Source: Lenzites betulinus (taxonomy: Eukaryota > Basidiomycota > Agaricomycetes > Polyporales > Polyporaceae). From it: a stretch of DNA of 64,000 nt. A model generated the notes under the pieces. It worked only from the letters and a program-made list of their open reading frames with translations. It was not told where the DNA came from and searched no databases. This document shows, in pieces, positions 35,572 through 46,918 of the stretch. The stretch's first letter is position 1, and each line of letters starts with the position of its first letter. The stretch lies in contig JABYQU010000036.1 in assembly GCA_022264855.1 (NCBI GenBank), positions 62,001 through 126,000 on the forward strand, written 5' to 3'. The translations under genes were made by a program, and so were the position numbers.

Positions 35572-38096
35572 ATGTCCGCCATAGCAAACCTCATCGATCT
35601 CAACAGCACCTTTGGTGCTCTATTCATAGGCTTTGGCGCGTCAAGTTTGTTCGTACTATCCCAAACTCCTCTTTAAATTGTACCGAGCGCATACTCAACA
35701 CCGTCTGGTCTGGCAGGGCTTTTGGCATCCTGACTATGCAGGCCTACAGTTATTTCAGACGATACCCTTCCGACGTATGGTGGTACAGATCCATTGTGAG
35801 TGGCCGGAATTCGCGACCCTTGCCACAGGATCCCAAATATTTACCACGAGCTGCTTGATATTCCAGGTCGCTGCGATGTGGTATGTGTCTGACGCCCCTG
35901 TCTCCTCCAAGTTTATTAATTAGCGAACCTCATGTAGGGTACTTGAGCTTGTGGATCAAGCATTAATTGGTCATGCCGTCTACTTCTACGTCGTCACGTA
36001 CGCCTTCTACTTGTACCCTTGCCATCCTACTTGTTCATTTGTTTTCTCACTGCAGCAACTGGGGCTCGGTGATCGCTCTCCTGGAGGGCGCAGTGTGGTG
36101 CGTTTCTCCGCGTCTCGCGCTATTCTATCGGCTGACATTTCAACCCGCTCCTGGCAGGACACTGATCGTGAGTTTTTGAATCGCGCGCAGGCTATACAAT
36201 AGCGTGCTCACCATTTGATCCTGCTGCCGCAAGATCCAAGTCACGCTCGGCGTACGTCGGATATCAGTTCTCATCCGTGCCCTTCCCTGACACGTTCCTC
36301 TTTCGCATCATGCAGGCCGTTGCGGGGGCCATGGTCAAGACGTACGCCGGGATCTGCATACCCGCCATGGGCTGACGCTGACACGTTTCCCTTCACTTCT
36401 TTCGGCTCGCAGATGCTTCGGCTTGCGCGTTTGGAGGTGTAAGTGCCGGCCGTGACGACCGCCTATCATCCGCATCTCACCCGGCCTTCTTGCAGTCAGC
36501 CAGCACAACGTCCCGGTGACGATGTTGATCGTAAGTGGCAAACAGATACCTCGGCCGCCTTGCGCCCGACCACTCAAAATTATTTTCTGTTCCATGCCAT
36601 TCTAACCGCGCGCAGATGCTCGGCACGCTGGCACAATTGGGTGAGTACGCCACCTAGACGCTGTTCTATACATGGCACTCAATCTGCCTTCTGCAATCTT
36701 TTTCCATATCCGCGGGCGCAATACAGTGGCGGCGTTCGGTACGTCTCTTGTGTACACAGGCATACCTAATGCGCAAAATTGACGGGCAGTCGCCGAATTT
36801 GACAGTGTTCACCGTTAAGGCGTACGTTCCCCCGCTCTGTGTGCGGCTCATGGCGCCACTTACGCATGCTGACGCTCGGCCTGTCGAATAAAGATTCCAG
36901 GTGTCCACGCTCACGCGGATCAGTGAACTCAAGGTACGCCGCTCTGCACATCTCCGTGAAAGCAAGCCATGGCTCATTCGCGACGCAGCTCGTGGGGAGC
37001 ATTGCGATTGGGTTGGGCATGGCGACAGACGTGATCACCGCCGCAGCGCTGTGCCACTTCCTCCGCGGGCTCAAAACTGGCTACGGCAGGTGCGTTCGTG
37101 CCTCCTGCCGTTCATCCGCGGACGGCGGTGAAGCTGACTTTGACTTTGATTGACGGAATGCTATTACCCCGTTTGTTTGACTGTGGTGGCGGTGATTGTA
37201 AATCCGCATTCGCAGAGATGATTCAATCATCAACAAGCTAACGCTGTACGCGATCAACACCGGCGTAATCACCAGGTGCGTCCGCGTGGGGTTGCGCATA
37301 CTGCTCGACGCAAAAGTGGCTGATCTTGCTTATGCGTAGTGCGATTAGTTTGAGCACGCTCATCCTGGTGAGTTGTGGAACACATCTCGGGCGCAGGCTG
37401 GTGTGCAGCCGATACTGACTGGACGTACAGTTCAACTTGATGCCCTCGAACTTCATCTTCATGGCATTTTACTTCGTGCTCAGCAAAGGTACGTCCGCGT
37501 ATGTCCCTGCTTTCGTTGCCGAACATGGGCCTTAACAGATGCACAGTCTACGCCAACTCGTTCTTCGCCGCACTCAACACCCGGCGCTCAGTCCGCGGGC
37601 GTGGTACGGAGGGCGACCACACCACGGTTCCGACGTTCCTCATGGTTGACAAGACGACAAAACATGAGGTTCACAACGACCCCGTCTACTCCATCGTACG
37701 TGCCACAACCAGTGCCGGCGGGGGGACCCGCCTCGACCTACCCGCCCACTCTTCCTCCTCTGCTGCCGACAACACGTCTGATGATTTCCTTGACATGGCT
37801 GCTGGTGGTGGTGACCGCGGTGTACATCCTTATGCGTATGATCATGGTGCGGGCGGTGCACGCGAACGCGACTCGGCTGTTGATTTTGGCGACGACTCGA
37901 CGGATGATGTGAAGCAGCAGACGCGCTCGTTCGGGAACGGAATCGGGGAATATTCGCAGCAAATCGAGGTCCCGCGGGAACCGGTGAGTCTCCCGTATTC
38001 ATGCACGATGTGGGCATGAATACTGTGCTGATTCCAATGCGGATGCAGCCAATGGTGGCGATGTCACGAGCGAGTCATTATACGCAAGCGTGGTGA
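35572..38096 (+). CDS. DUF6534-like seven-helix membrane protein
   Basis: A basidiomycete integral membrane family of unknown function, often in many copies per genome. The start MSAIANLIDLNSTFGALFIG is typical. Joined exons give MQAYSYFRRYPSDVWWYRSI, VLELVDQALIGHAVYFYVV, NWGSVIALLEGAVW, a stretch IQVTLG-AVAGAMVKT-CFGLRVWR, QHNVPVTMLI, LTVFTVKAFQVSTLTRISEL, LVGSIAIGLGMATDVITAAA with LCHFLRGLKTGYGR, DDSIINKLTLYAINTGVIT, and FNLMPSNFIFMAFYFVLSK. The hallmark tail VYANSFFAALNTRRSVRGRG follows, then about 150 polar, disordered residues. I count roughly 15-17 exons, several of only 12-40 nt. Splices near 36.63-36.80 kb and the last exon (stop at 38094-38096) are tentative. Confidence 0.82.
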
Positions 38097-39445
38097 AGAC
38101 TCCAACGCTCGCTCCGTCTGGGACAAGTGAGGGCTCGGCGAGCTCCCGCCCTATCTCCCCCACGCCACGCCTTCCGTCGTGCACGTATCGTGGACACTGT
38201 CCCTGCATGGAAGCACTGTCATCGGAAGAACTCAATTCCGCACCTGAACCTTCCCCTACGACCGCAACCGCAACCACAACCCCGATCCGCACTGTTCCCC
38301 TTGCATCCCGCACTCGAAGCTCCAGGTCCGCCCAACCCCAGTGTATCCGTATCTCTTCTGTCCACTGTCTCCTGCATCCCAGTCACCGCCTTTCGCACCG
38401 ACCGACCCAGTACACATCCCACGCTCGTTTATAATCCTGTCGCAAAAACCGTCGTCGCAGCCTCCAGAAGCCCCCAAGCCCCTTCACTGCGGGTGATTTT
38501 TCCCTGTCGCGCCGCTCTGCGCGCACAGCACAACGGGATAATAGGGTGTGCCTCACACTGGCGCATCCCACTGGACGTCCGACGTCATTTCCCTCCCTGT
38601 ATATACCGCTCTCGACCTTGTCCTCACCCCCACGTGCTCTCCTCACTGGACCTTCCGCTCCTTGTTCACCTGTCGTTCGCCCTCCCTCTCCCCCGCCACT
38701 TATCTTTACCAGCTTTCTTCGAAGTGTAATTCTAGACGTCCCCTCTCCGCCGCCGATGCCTGTCGCTTTTGTTTTGTTGCTGCATTTCGTTCTTCGGCTT
38801 TTTGTTGGAACCACTCGTGTATCTCTATGCCTACTGCTGTGGTGCTACCTATGCGGTATCTTTGTACGTACATGCGCTTCTCTCGCTTTCAGAGTCGTCC
38901 TTCACTTCGTGTATCCTTTCTACTACGTCACCCCCCTTAAGTGTTCATATTCTCTGTAGCTATAACCCCAGGCCTGGGTTTATCCCGCCCCCTCTGTTTC
39001 ATCTCCAACTTTCATCGCAGTTTGCTTGGAGGGGGCGGTTTTTTCGCGTTGTTCCTCGCTTGGGGCGCGTTTGTCCAAACTTTGGGTAGATTGTGCGGAC
39101 GGTCACCGGCGGCGTTGCCATTAGTTATGCTAGTCCGGCCTGCTAAATATTGTAATGTCGTGACTGCCAAGACTCGGTAGTGTGGAACACCGGTCAGTAT
39201 GTACATGTGCAGTACGCCAGAGTAGGCCTGTAAGCCTAAGGCGCATGTCGCCATCGGCGGTGAATATTTGAAACATGATGGTGGGTAAGCGTTCCTCGCA
39301 GTACTAGTGGCCGCGCTCACTCAGGCTGCCACATTCGAATCCGCTGAGACGTCACCAGCCTACATCACTCATCATATGCGCTGATCTCCCATCTGTGGTG
39401 TCTCGCCATACCGATAGGCAATGTACTGTCGTTGACGCACTTCTT

Positions 39446-39715
39446 TCACAAAGTGCTGAGTGAACGTTTTGTCATTGATGTGTAGTGATGGCGGAAGTGT
39501 AGGTAATAGGCACGTAGATCTTCAAGTTCAAGTCGCTTCGTTAGCTTAAGCACCTCTCCGAGTGAATCGGGGGAGGGCGGGTCCGGTATCTTCAAATCCG
39601 ACTTCAACGGCCCCATGATTTCAACGGTTACCCAGCTATTCGCCAGCTTGGAGGGTGGAGCACTACTCCTCAAGATAATAGTCGCATGATGATAAGTACT
39701 CGCCGGTCCTTGCAT
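39446..39715 (-). other. Possible gene fragment, unrecognised
   Basis: An 89-codon frame with ordinary composition, ending LGEVLKLTKRLELEDLRAYY and a basic tail. It could be a single-exon small gene or a relic. No known domain is recognised and no flanking exon was found. Confidence 0.2.
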
Positions 39716-40337
39716 GGATGCGCTGCATCTTCAACTGCAAGACATAGGGGTCGTCGCCACAATACCGGGACCGTGTATAGTACACCGCGGGCATTAGACC
39801 ATTGGGGATAGGCTAAAAGGGGTCCAAAAGTCGAGACAAGAAGGACTCAAGTAAAGGTTTAAACGTTCGGCCGACTTATCGTGTTTTGAGTGAGTTGCAA
39901 ACGATTTTTATCCAGTGTTCAAACGTTCACCTCTTGTTTCGGTTTTTGAGAGGGAGTTTCTCGGCCACTGCCTGCCGTGGTACTTTCGCATGGCACTCTC
40001 ATACATAGGGGGGATAGCGCGATAAGGAGAGTCGATTATCCGGAGCGCTACTCCATTATAATAAGGAGACTCAACATCTAGGAACCCCAGGTTCGGGAGT
40101 TGGTGCCATGATCTCAGTCAAGAAGGCGGTGCAGCTGAATTGTACGATCTCCCCTTCAAGCAGCCACGCCCACCGCAGGGCCGTCTCCCGCCCGGCATCA
40201 GCAGTGGGCGGGACCAAGCGGCAAACTAGTGTCGGCGAGGTGTGCGTCTTGTAAGTACAGGTATGTTTCGCCGGATGGGGGCTCAGACGTGATTATCATC
40301 TCATCATCCAGCTGTTTCCGTATCGATAGGTCGGGGG

Positions 40338-40345
40338 TATTTAAA
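40338..40345 (+). promoter_or_regulatory. TATA box of GNAT gene
   Basis: TATTTAAA, 66 bases upstream of the start codon at 40411; good position and sequence for a core promoter. Confidence 0.6.
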
Positions 40346-40410
40346 GGAGAGGCCGCCGCACCAGCAATCATCATACCCTCCATTTTCCCGATCTGTACTC
40401 ATTCTGAGAT

Positions 40411-41473
40411 ATGTCGCAAGTTGTTGTTCGCCACGTTACTACCGCCTCAGGTACACTCATCTTCTGGGAATATTGTATCGGCCTATGCTCAGACAGCTGA
40501 CCTCTCATTGACTAGAGTCCGAGGTTGCACTGTACGCGAAGGTCGTCGCCGAGGCCTTCGAGTATCGTACGTGTACTATTCTACGCTGGTGATCAAACAT
40601 CTCACCAATAACTGCAGAATACTTTAGCCCTGGGCTTGGAGGCGACCGAAGCCTCCAGCTGCCATTTCTTATTGCGCATCTGAACGCCGCCCTGAAGACA
40701 GGGGAGGGAGAAGTTCATGTCGCGGAACTGCCGGGCGTGGGCGCCGCCGGGGTAGCATTGTGGTACGCGGTATTCCGACGTGGCTCTATTGAGAATAGGG
40801 ATCTTACTGAACTCATCCAGGTTCGGCCCAGGCCATAAATTCTTGGCGACGTAAGTGATACCTGTTATCGCATAGGTCTACAGCTCATTCCTGGTGTGTA
40901 ATAGGGAAGCCCAGCGTAAGCAGGGATGGGACGACATTATGAATGGCCTGGACCCGAAATATTCGGGGTGGTGGGATACGGTTAGTATACGCTCCCACAT
41001 CACCACATCGCAGTCAGATCAACAGTTATTCAGTTCCTTACAACCTATGACATCCTTGTCGAGAAATCGCTGGGACCCGGCGTGAAGCTTGGAGGCTACC
41101 ATCTTCAGCTGATCGGCGTTTCACCAGAGCACCAGAAGAAAGGAGTGGCGAAAGCCCTCACCGATTTTGCGGAGGCGAAGGCAAGTAGTGCAATCCGCTT
41201 CTGCTTCTACGTACGACTCTGACAGAAATACAGGCACACGCAGCACGAGTTCCATCAGTCTTGGAAACTGTAGGAGCGACAAACGTATGCCATTGTTTTA
41301 GGGGGTACAACGCCATATATTGATGATGCGAAACGCAGGTGACGATTTACAAGGCACTCAAGTACGAAGTCGCGGGATCGGGTCCGATCCAGTCGCCCCC
41401 TCCATATGATCACAAGAGCTTCACGATGTTCGTGTTCATCAAACACACGGAAGACGAGGCATACACGCCTTGA
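40411..41473 (+). CDS. GNAT-family N-acetyltransferase
   Basis: Eight exons (40411-40450, 40516-40566, 40618-40762, 40821-40850, 40905-40980, 41034-41180, 41234-41284, 41339-41473) give 224 aa. The start is MSQVVVRHVTTASESEVALY. The acetyl-CoA binding core is HLQLIGVSPEHQKKGVAKAL, which contains the Q-x-x-G-x-A loop of motif A, followed by VPSVLETVGATN and VTIYKALKYEVAG (motif B), the layout of small-molecule GNATs in fungi. The middle part, GWDDIMNGLDPKYSGWWDT, is a lineage-type insertion before the core. The substrate is unknown. Intron 6 (41181-41233) starts with GC (GCAAGT) rather than GT; no GT donor nearby keeps the frame. Confidence 0.92.
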
Positions 41474-41958
41474 AAAGCGAACATATCCAATGTACACGTA
41501 CCTCTACCTATTCATGTGGCATTTTATCATCGTAACGCATGTTGTTGAGGTGGATGTATTCCCAGTTGCTCTCCTATCATAATGAGAAATTCTTTCGCTT
41601 GATAGACCGGATGCGCATGCGATGCCACAACTGGATCTTGACACTCCTACTACTAGCTTCGCTTCCCGGCCCGGGCCGGACCGTATGATCGTTTGAGGAG
41701 AATGGAGCTCACTGTGGCACAAAGTTCACTTGACTTCGACATCTCAATTCTCTTCAAGACATCATCCCTACACAATAGTTGCGACCTCCAGGTTCCATAC
41801 AATTGCATAGCTGGTGCTGCACGGTCTGTTTGGCTATGTTCAGCCACCTGCACGTGACCGCGTTTGGCATCGCCGCGGCGGCGCGAGAGTCGCGTTTCTT
41901 CCTTCCCGACACCCACCCCAGAAGACAAGCATCAGTACAAAAGCATCTTCGAGATAAG
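41474..41958. other. Spacer with presumed promoter of HAUS6-like gene
   Basis: An upstream in-frame extension to 41779 exists but lacks family similarity. No other gene seen. Confidence 0.4.
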
Positions 41959-44749
41959 ATGGAATCACACACGGGCAGGCTACCAAACGGCCTGTTGATA
42001 ATCTTACATCTCCATCTTCTAGATTATCCCTTGCAGGACGCGACAGGCTATGACGAACGCCTCTTCGATTCCACTCGCGGCATGCGCGAGCGAAGCAAGG
42101 CCACGGAAGACATATCCTATTTCCTTGTCGGAAAAATAGAGCGCAGCAAGGAACGCGCAAAGGCTGTGAGTCTATTCTGCCGCCTTGGTCAATATTACAA
42201 GCCAGCTGACCCTAGATCAGATCCTGCCAACCTACCCATGCTTGCAGCCGTCAGATACGACGGCCTTTCGGATCGCACTTGCGAAGTACATTGAAGCAAT
42301 AAGGAACAGCATCGTTCATACAACGCATGCCGGTGAGAAGCCGGTGGAGCAGAAGGCCAAGCAGCCCACTTCTTCAGCCCGAGATGACATTCCGGCGTGG
42401 TGGTGGAAGGACATCGTCGTCCGCAAATCCATCCTCGAGGAATGCTGTGGAGAACGGTGGGTGGTCTGTCGCCAGCCATCGCGGATGAGGTGGCTGCTGA
42501 AGGACCGGCCTTCCAGGTTTGAGCGTCTGATCTTGGCATTGTCAAGCCATGCCATCCTGCGGAACACCTCCCGGGCGGCGTCCATATTGCACCCTCTTTC
42601 CGTGCAGGGGCATGCGGTATGCGCCCCAAATGAACTCTCTTCTCCTCATCTCCGTCTCCTGACGCACTATTGCGCGTTCTTTAGATCTCGGCTACGTTGC
42701 CCAAGGCATACACTGCCCAGCTCGCGCTCGCACAGAACGAGCGGCTCGAGTGGGAGCGATCGGCAGCATTGCTCACGCAGAGGCAGGCCGACCTCGCTGT
42801 CATTCGTGTGCGTGCTATCGTCGTGTTTGCTTCGACCTTAGCGGCCGGTGCATCTGACTGCCATTCTGGACAGGCAAGGCTGGCAGATCCGCGGCATGCC
42901 TCCTCCTCCAAGTACGACACCCTAGAAACCGCACGGCTCATCGCTCTGCGTACATCGAGGCATCAAGACCTCCTGCGCGGATCCTGGAGGGAAAATGACG
43001 GCCGCGGGGCTCTTGAGCTCGTCACAAGCCTAGCCGGCCTCGTTGATCCTGATTCATCTAGCTCTAATACTCTAGGGCTTTCCATCTCGGCCGCGGGGAG
43101 TGGGCCGCCGTCTGTTGGTGATAGTAAAACACAGGTAGGCCGTCCTTCAACCGTGTGCTGAGTGCATGCCGCACCTCTGGACATCTTGCTGATTCCCAAG
43201 CACATTTGTCACCCCAGGCCCCTGTCGCTGCTGAAGCACCTCCTCCGCTTCCCATCGCAGCAGCCCGCCACCCATCTCATATCCATGCCCTCAATGCACC
43301 GCTCTTCCCAGAGCGTGGCGCATCCTCTTCGCCGAGGGATGACGATGGAAACGCATCCACGGTCCCTCACGCCATCAGAGAACGCCTCGCAACTATCGGA
43401 CAGGTGCAACGTTCGTTGCAGGAGACGCTATCCGCGGTGCAGAGCATACACGCACAGCTGCAGCGGCGCGTCCAGAGCCAAAGAGTGAAGGCACGCCAGG
43501 ACGGATCTTCGCGGGCTCCCCCGAAAGGACGTCGTCTGCAGCTCGACGCGGGGCTGTGGGCGCCAAGGGCTGGGGCCGGAGTTGGCTTTACGGTTCGTGT
43601 CCAATCTGTATCACCCCCGTAGCATGGAATTCATGCTCCGTTGTCTACTTCCACCGGTAGTCGTCTGAAGACGCCGCCCCTCTCCTATCACGACTCAACA
43701 TCGAGTCTCCCCTGAGCGAGAGCGCGATCGAAGAGCTCATTGCGCACGTCCGCACTGCACTCCTCCCCCCTTTCGTCGCGGAACCCCTTCCCGCCCCCCT
43801 CCCCGAGCCGGAGGCCCATCCTCCCGCCTCCCGCCTTCCACAGCCATCCTCTCGCGCCCCTACCCAGTCCAAATCGGCAGCATCAAAACATGAGCCTCCT
43901 TCCAAGGTAACCTTTGCAGCGTCCAATAAGCCAGCACCCACCAGCAAAACAACGCAGCGAGTGCGGCTCGCAGACGCGCCCCCAGCCGCACATGCCGCCG
44001 GGAAGACGAAGGAAGAAAAGGCAAAAGCAGCGTCCCGCAGGCTCTCCCGCCGCGCGTCAATGGCGCGCACACGGCGGTCGACGATGTTCGGGCGGGGCGA
44101 GGACGCGGAGATCCTCAGGGTGCGTGTCCCTGCACCACTCATCATCATCCCCCGCCTGACCCTGACATTCGCGACTCACAAAACATCTCGGCCGTGCCCC
44201 GGTCTCCTCTAACACTGACAGATCGTAGCCTCCATCCGGGACCGCTCAGACTCCGAGGGCTCTGCGCCCGGCGAGGACGGCGAGGCTCACGCAGATCCCT
44301 CGACCTCCGAGTCGACGCCCACAATATCCAAGAACCCGACGCAGCGGCCACATACGCCCGCGCGCAGCCATGCTGGGGGCACGCGCGGGACGTTGCTCTC
44401 GGCGAGCGCGAAGCAGAGGCGGGGCATGCCGCGCATGTCGTACGACATCGACGTGCACGAGCGCGCGGTGCACGTCCCGCGCCTGCCGAGCCTGCGCCTC
44501 AGCGGGGCGCCCGAGCTCGACGAGGAAGAGGAGGAGGAGCGGGGCGAGGGGGGTGCTCGGGACACGAGCCATGCTGTTGCAGAAGAGAGCGCGGACGCTG
44601 GAGAAGACGAGGGTGATGGATACGAGGAGGTGTACGAGGGGAACAGCATGACCCTTGCGGACATTCTGCTGCATGCGGGACATCAGGGAAACATTTCGGT
44701 GCAATTGCTCGAGGAGGATGCGTTAGACGAAATGTCAGACTGGGAGTAG
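41959..44749 (+). CDS. HAUS6-like augmin complex subunit
   Basis: Eight exons (41959-42165, 42221-42456, 42517-42616, 42685-42807, 42874-43134, 43218-43592, 43661-44119, 44222-44749) give 762 aa. The N-terminal 300 residues match the HAUS augmin subunit 6 N-domain: LLIILHLHLLDYP, YDERLFDSTRGMRERSKA, FLVGKIE, ILPTYPCLQPSDTTAFRIAL, VVRKSILEECCGERFERLIL with ALSSHAIL, and ARLADPRHASSSKYDTLETA. Augmin recruits gamma-tubulin to existing microtubules to build the spindle; it is lost in many yeasts but kept in many filamentous fungi. A helical region (RERLATIGQVQRSLQETLS) follows, then a long Pro/Ser/Arg-rich and acidic disordered tail ending DALDEMSDWE. It converges with the eL37 gene. Confidence 0.85.
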
Positions 44750-45216
44750 CATAATCATGTCGGACGTATAGTGTTGTTATGGGTTCCTAGACAAGGTACC
44801 ATGCATAGCATGAACCTAGCCGGCCGTGTACCTGGCACCATGCAGCGTGGACAGCACGCGTTGCATAATCAATACAAAGCAATCTGTATTTCATGATGCT
44901 GAGTATACAGTCCTGCACGATCTTACAGTCCAAGATATGGATAGATCGTGCTGTATTGGGACACAGACTTACCGCGGATTCTCTCAGTGTTCGAGCGGTT
45001 CGTGTTTATGGTTTTCCTTCCAGGCAGATGACATACATAAAATGGGCATGGCATAGCTCATGTATTTTGGGCAGTGCGGGGCCGGTCTGGCCGGTTCTCG
45101 TGTGGCAGTATACAGGGTGCAAGACATATACGGGGAGACGATGCGATGCTGGACGAAGGGAGACCGCCGGTCCGCACGGCAGGCAATCATGCGAAGCATT
45201 CGCGCTGGTGATCCGC
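44750..45216. other. Convergent 3' region of HAUS6-like and eL37 genes
   Basis: 467 bases, no gene seen. Confidence 0.5.
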
Positions 45217-45999
45217 TCATGCCTCCGTTGTCGTCTTGGTGCGCTTGACGGCGCGGGTGTTCTCCCTGGAAATTATAAAGATGAATACACTGGATTACGT
45301 CGATGTATGAGGAACGCACCTGAAGCCGTTCTTGAACCGCCGAGAAACACCCTTGAGGTGGCGCATACGCCCAGTGCCGGTGGTCTTTCTGCGCTTAGCC
45401 TTCTGGCCCCACTCGTACGATCGGAGCTTCGCACTAGGGTAGCCGCACTGCGCGCACTCTGTGCAGAATGACATTAACATCTGCATCTATCACTCCCGAC
45501 ACACCTCGACCATAGGCCTGATGCGATCGTGGAAGAGGTTTGAATAACGCACCCTTGTGCTGCTTGTGGAATGCACGGTTGCCGCACCGCCTGCAGAGCG
45601 TGTGGGACTTGGTGTGCCGCTTACTGTGATCATGAGAGCGCAATGAGAATCGTCACGCACGAATAGCAAAGTAGCAAGACGTACCCGAAGGAGGTGGTAC
45701 CTATGTACCGTCAAAGATCATTCAAGGATATCAAGTTAGTTCCGTAGCCATATGCTCTATCGCGCCGCGTACGAACCTTTCGTCTACAGAGCAGTGATCG
45801 TCAGCATTCGAGTGAGCGCAGGGACGGGGAACCGTCGTAACACGCCAGAGGGAGCCTCCCGCCGGATGCCCGTCATCCGAACCTATCCCACCCAATCCAT
45901 CCCTCCAACTCCACCAATCCGTCCCGTTCAAACGCAGAGCAGCATCTTCACAAGGCATCCTTCCCTCTGGCGTGCAGAAAACGAGCATGGACTCACCAT
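45217..45999 (-). CDS. RPL37: 60S ribosomal protein eL37
   Basis: Six exons: 45999-45997 (only the ATG), 45783-45777 (7 nt, ACGAAAG), 45700-45685 (16 nt), 45623-45553, 45458-45320 and 45265-45217, total 94 aa. The spliced N-terminus [20 protein letters not shown] is the near-invariant eL37 start, and the zinc finger Cys19, Cys22, Cys34 and Cys37 is complete ([20 protein letters not shown]). It continues with [20 protein letters not shown] and [20 protein letters not shown], and ends [15 protein letters not shown]. Introns 1 and 2 carry GTGAGT and GTTCGT donors, TAG acceptors, and CTGAC and CTAAC branch-like sequences. Without the 7-nt exon the universal TKG residues and the frame are lost. 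Confidence 0.94.
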
Positions 46000-46384
46000 G
46001 GTGTCTTGAGGTTGAGGGGGGCCGAGTCGGGTGTCTTGTGGAAAATCGCCTCTATGGACGAGCAGCCACCGCGCTTTCGAACCCACGTGGCGCAGACGCC
46101 CAATTGGGTGATTGCAGATGGGCGCTTCGTACTTGTGCTTTCCTCGTCCAGTACCAATATCTATATGCTCAGAGTGCCTACATAACTCCTCGCAACTTTC
46201 TACGTTTGGCGACGCTATGGACGCGCTCTTGTTGACAGCCTTCACTATAATCTCTGCTGATGCTCAGCGCTCAGCTGTGAAGTGTGCCACTCGCACCGGT
46301 TCTTCGTGCCTCACGGGACCGTTGAAGCAGGCTGAAGCACACATCGTCATGGTCGTCTCTCATTATGAGAACGTCTGAGCGACG

Positions 46385-46918
46385 GGAGGTTTGTCCGCCG
46401 GACATGTCCGCGGACAGTCCGGCGGACAAAGACGCTAGTCACATATCCAGTCACTGTGACATTGGATAGCTTTTCCTTGTCAAAGAGGGCGCTTGTTCAC
46501 GCGCACGCAGCGTATTGTGCCTCTGCTAAGCCTTTGTTGAAACATCTGAGAATAATACTATTGATCGGATCTAGAGTGGCTTTTTAATAGAGTATAGACC
46601 TGTATAGAAGTATTGAGTACTACTAGTAACTACTTAGTAGCTTCAATACTATGTAACCGGTGGTTAGTACGGTCACTATCTGGTACAATTACCTTGCAAT
46701 TGAAGTCAAGCTTGGATATATTACGCCTACTTATATTAAAGTTTGCTTATTATCTATGCAAACATGATTTTTTGTAAAGTGATCTGACGGCCACTATCAG
46801 TGTACGGTGAACTTAAGTAATGGGCATATATAGACGCCAGGTGTGACAAGGCAGCGCCGGAGTACTCAGGCGTCTATGCCCGCGGATTGTCCGCCGGACT
46901 TGTCCGCGGACAACCTCC
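46385..46918. mobile_element. MITE-like non-autonomous element
   Basis: 534 bases bounded by inverted ends: GGAGGTTTGTCCGC at the left and its near-reverse complement ...GCGGACAACCTCC at the right. Both ends also carry the subterminal palindromes TGTCCGCGGACA and TCCGCCGGA/TCCGGCGGA. The interior is AT-rich and noncoding, with its own inverted repeats (TATTGAGTACTA against TAGTAGCTTCAATA near 46.6 kb; GGGCATATATAGACGCC at 46822 against GGCGTCTATGCCC at 46869). Size, inverted ends and lack of a reading frame fit a MITE. I see no clear target-site duplication, so the exact borders are provisional. Confidence 0.6.

Larger units (their letters stand above)
38097..40410. other. Intergenic; pyrimidine-rich tract and promoter of GNAT gene
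   Basis: 38.13-38.95 kb is strongly C/T-rich on the plus strand and gives long but biased frames (38127-38729 and 38546-38959) that I do not accept as genes. A minus-strand frame at 39446-39715 looks somewhat protein-like but has no partner exons that I can find. Confidence 0.45.

Noticed and set aside
38127..38959. Two overlapping Pro/Leu/Ser-rich frames downstream of the DUF6534-like gene
   Set aside because: They come from a pyrimidine-rich tract (3' region). The hydrophobic look follows from C/T-rich codons, and neither has a family motif.
40198..40383. 61-codon minus-strand frame (SIRKQLDDEMIITSEPPSGE)
   Set aside because: It looks protein-like but lies across the TATA box and leader of the GNAT gene on the opposite strand, with no partner exons; kept out as chance.
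46066..46125. tRNA-like TTCGAAA with flanking stems on the minus strand
   Set aside because: No acceptor or D arm can be formed around it.
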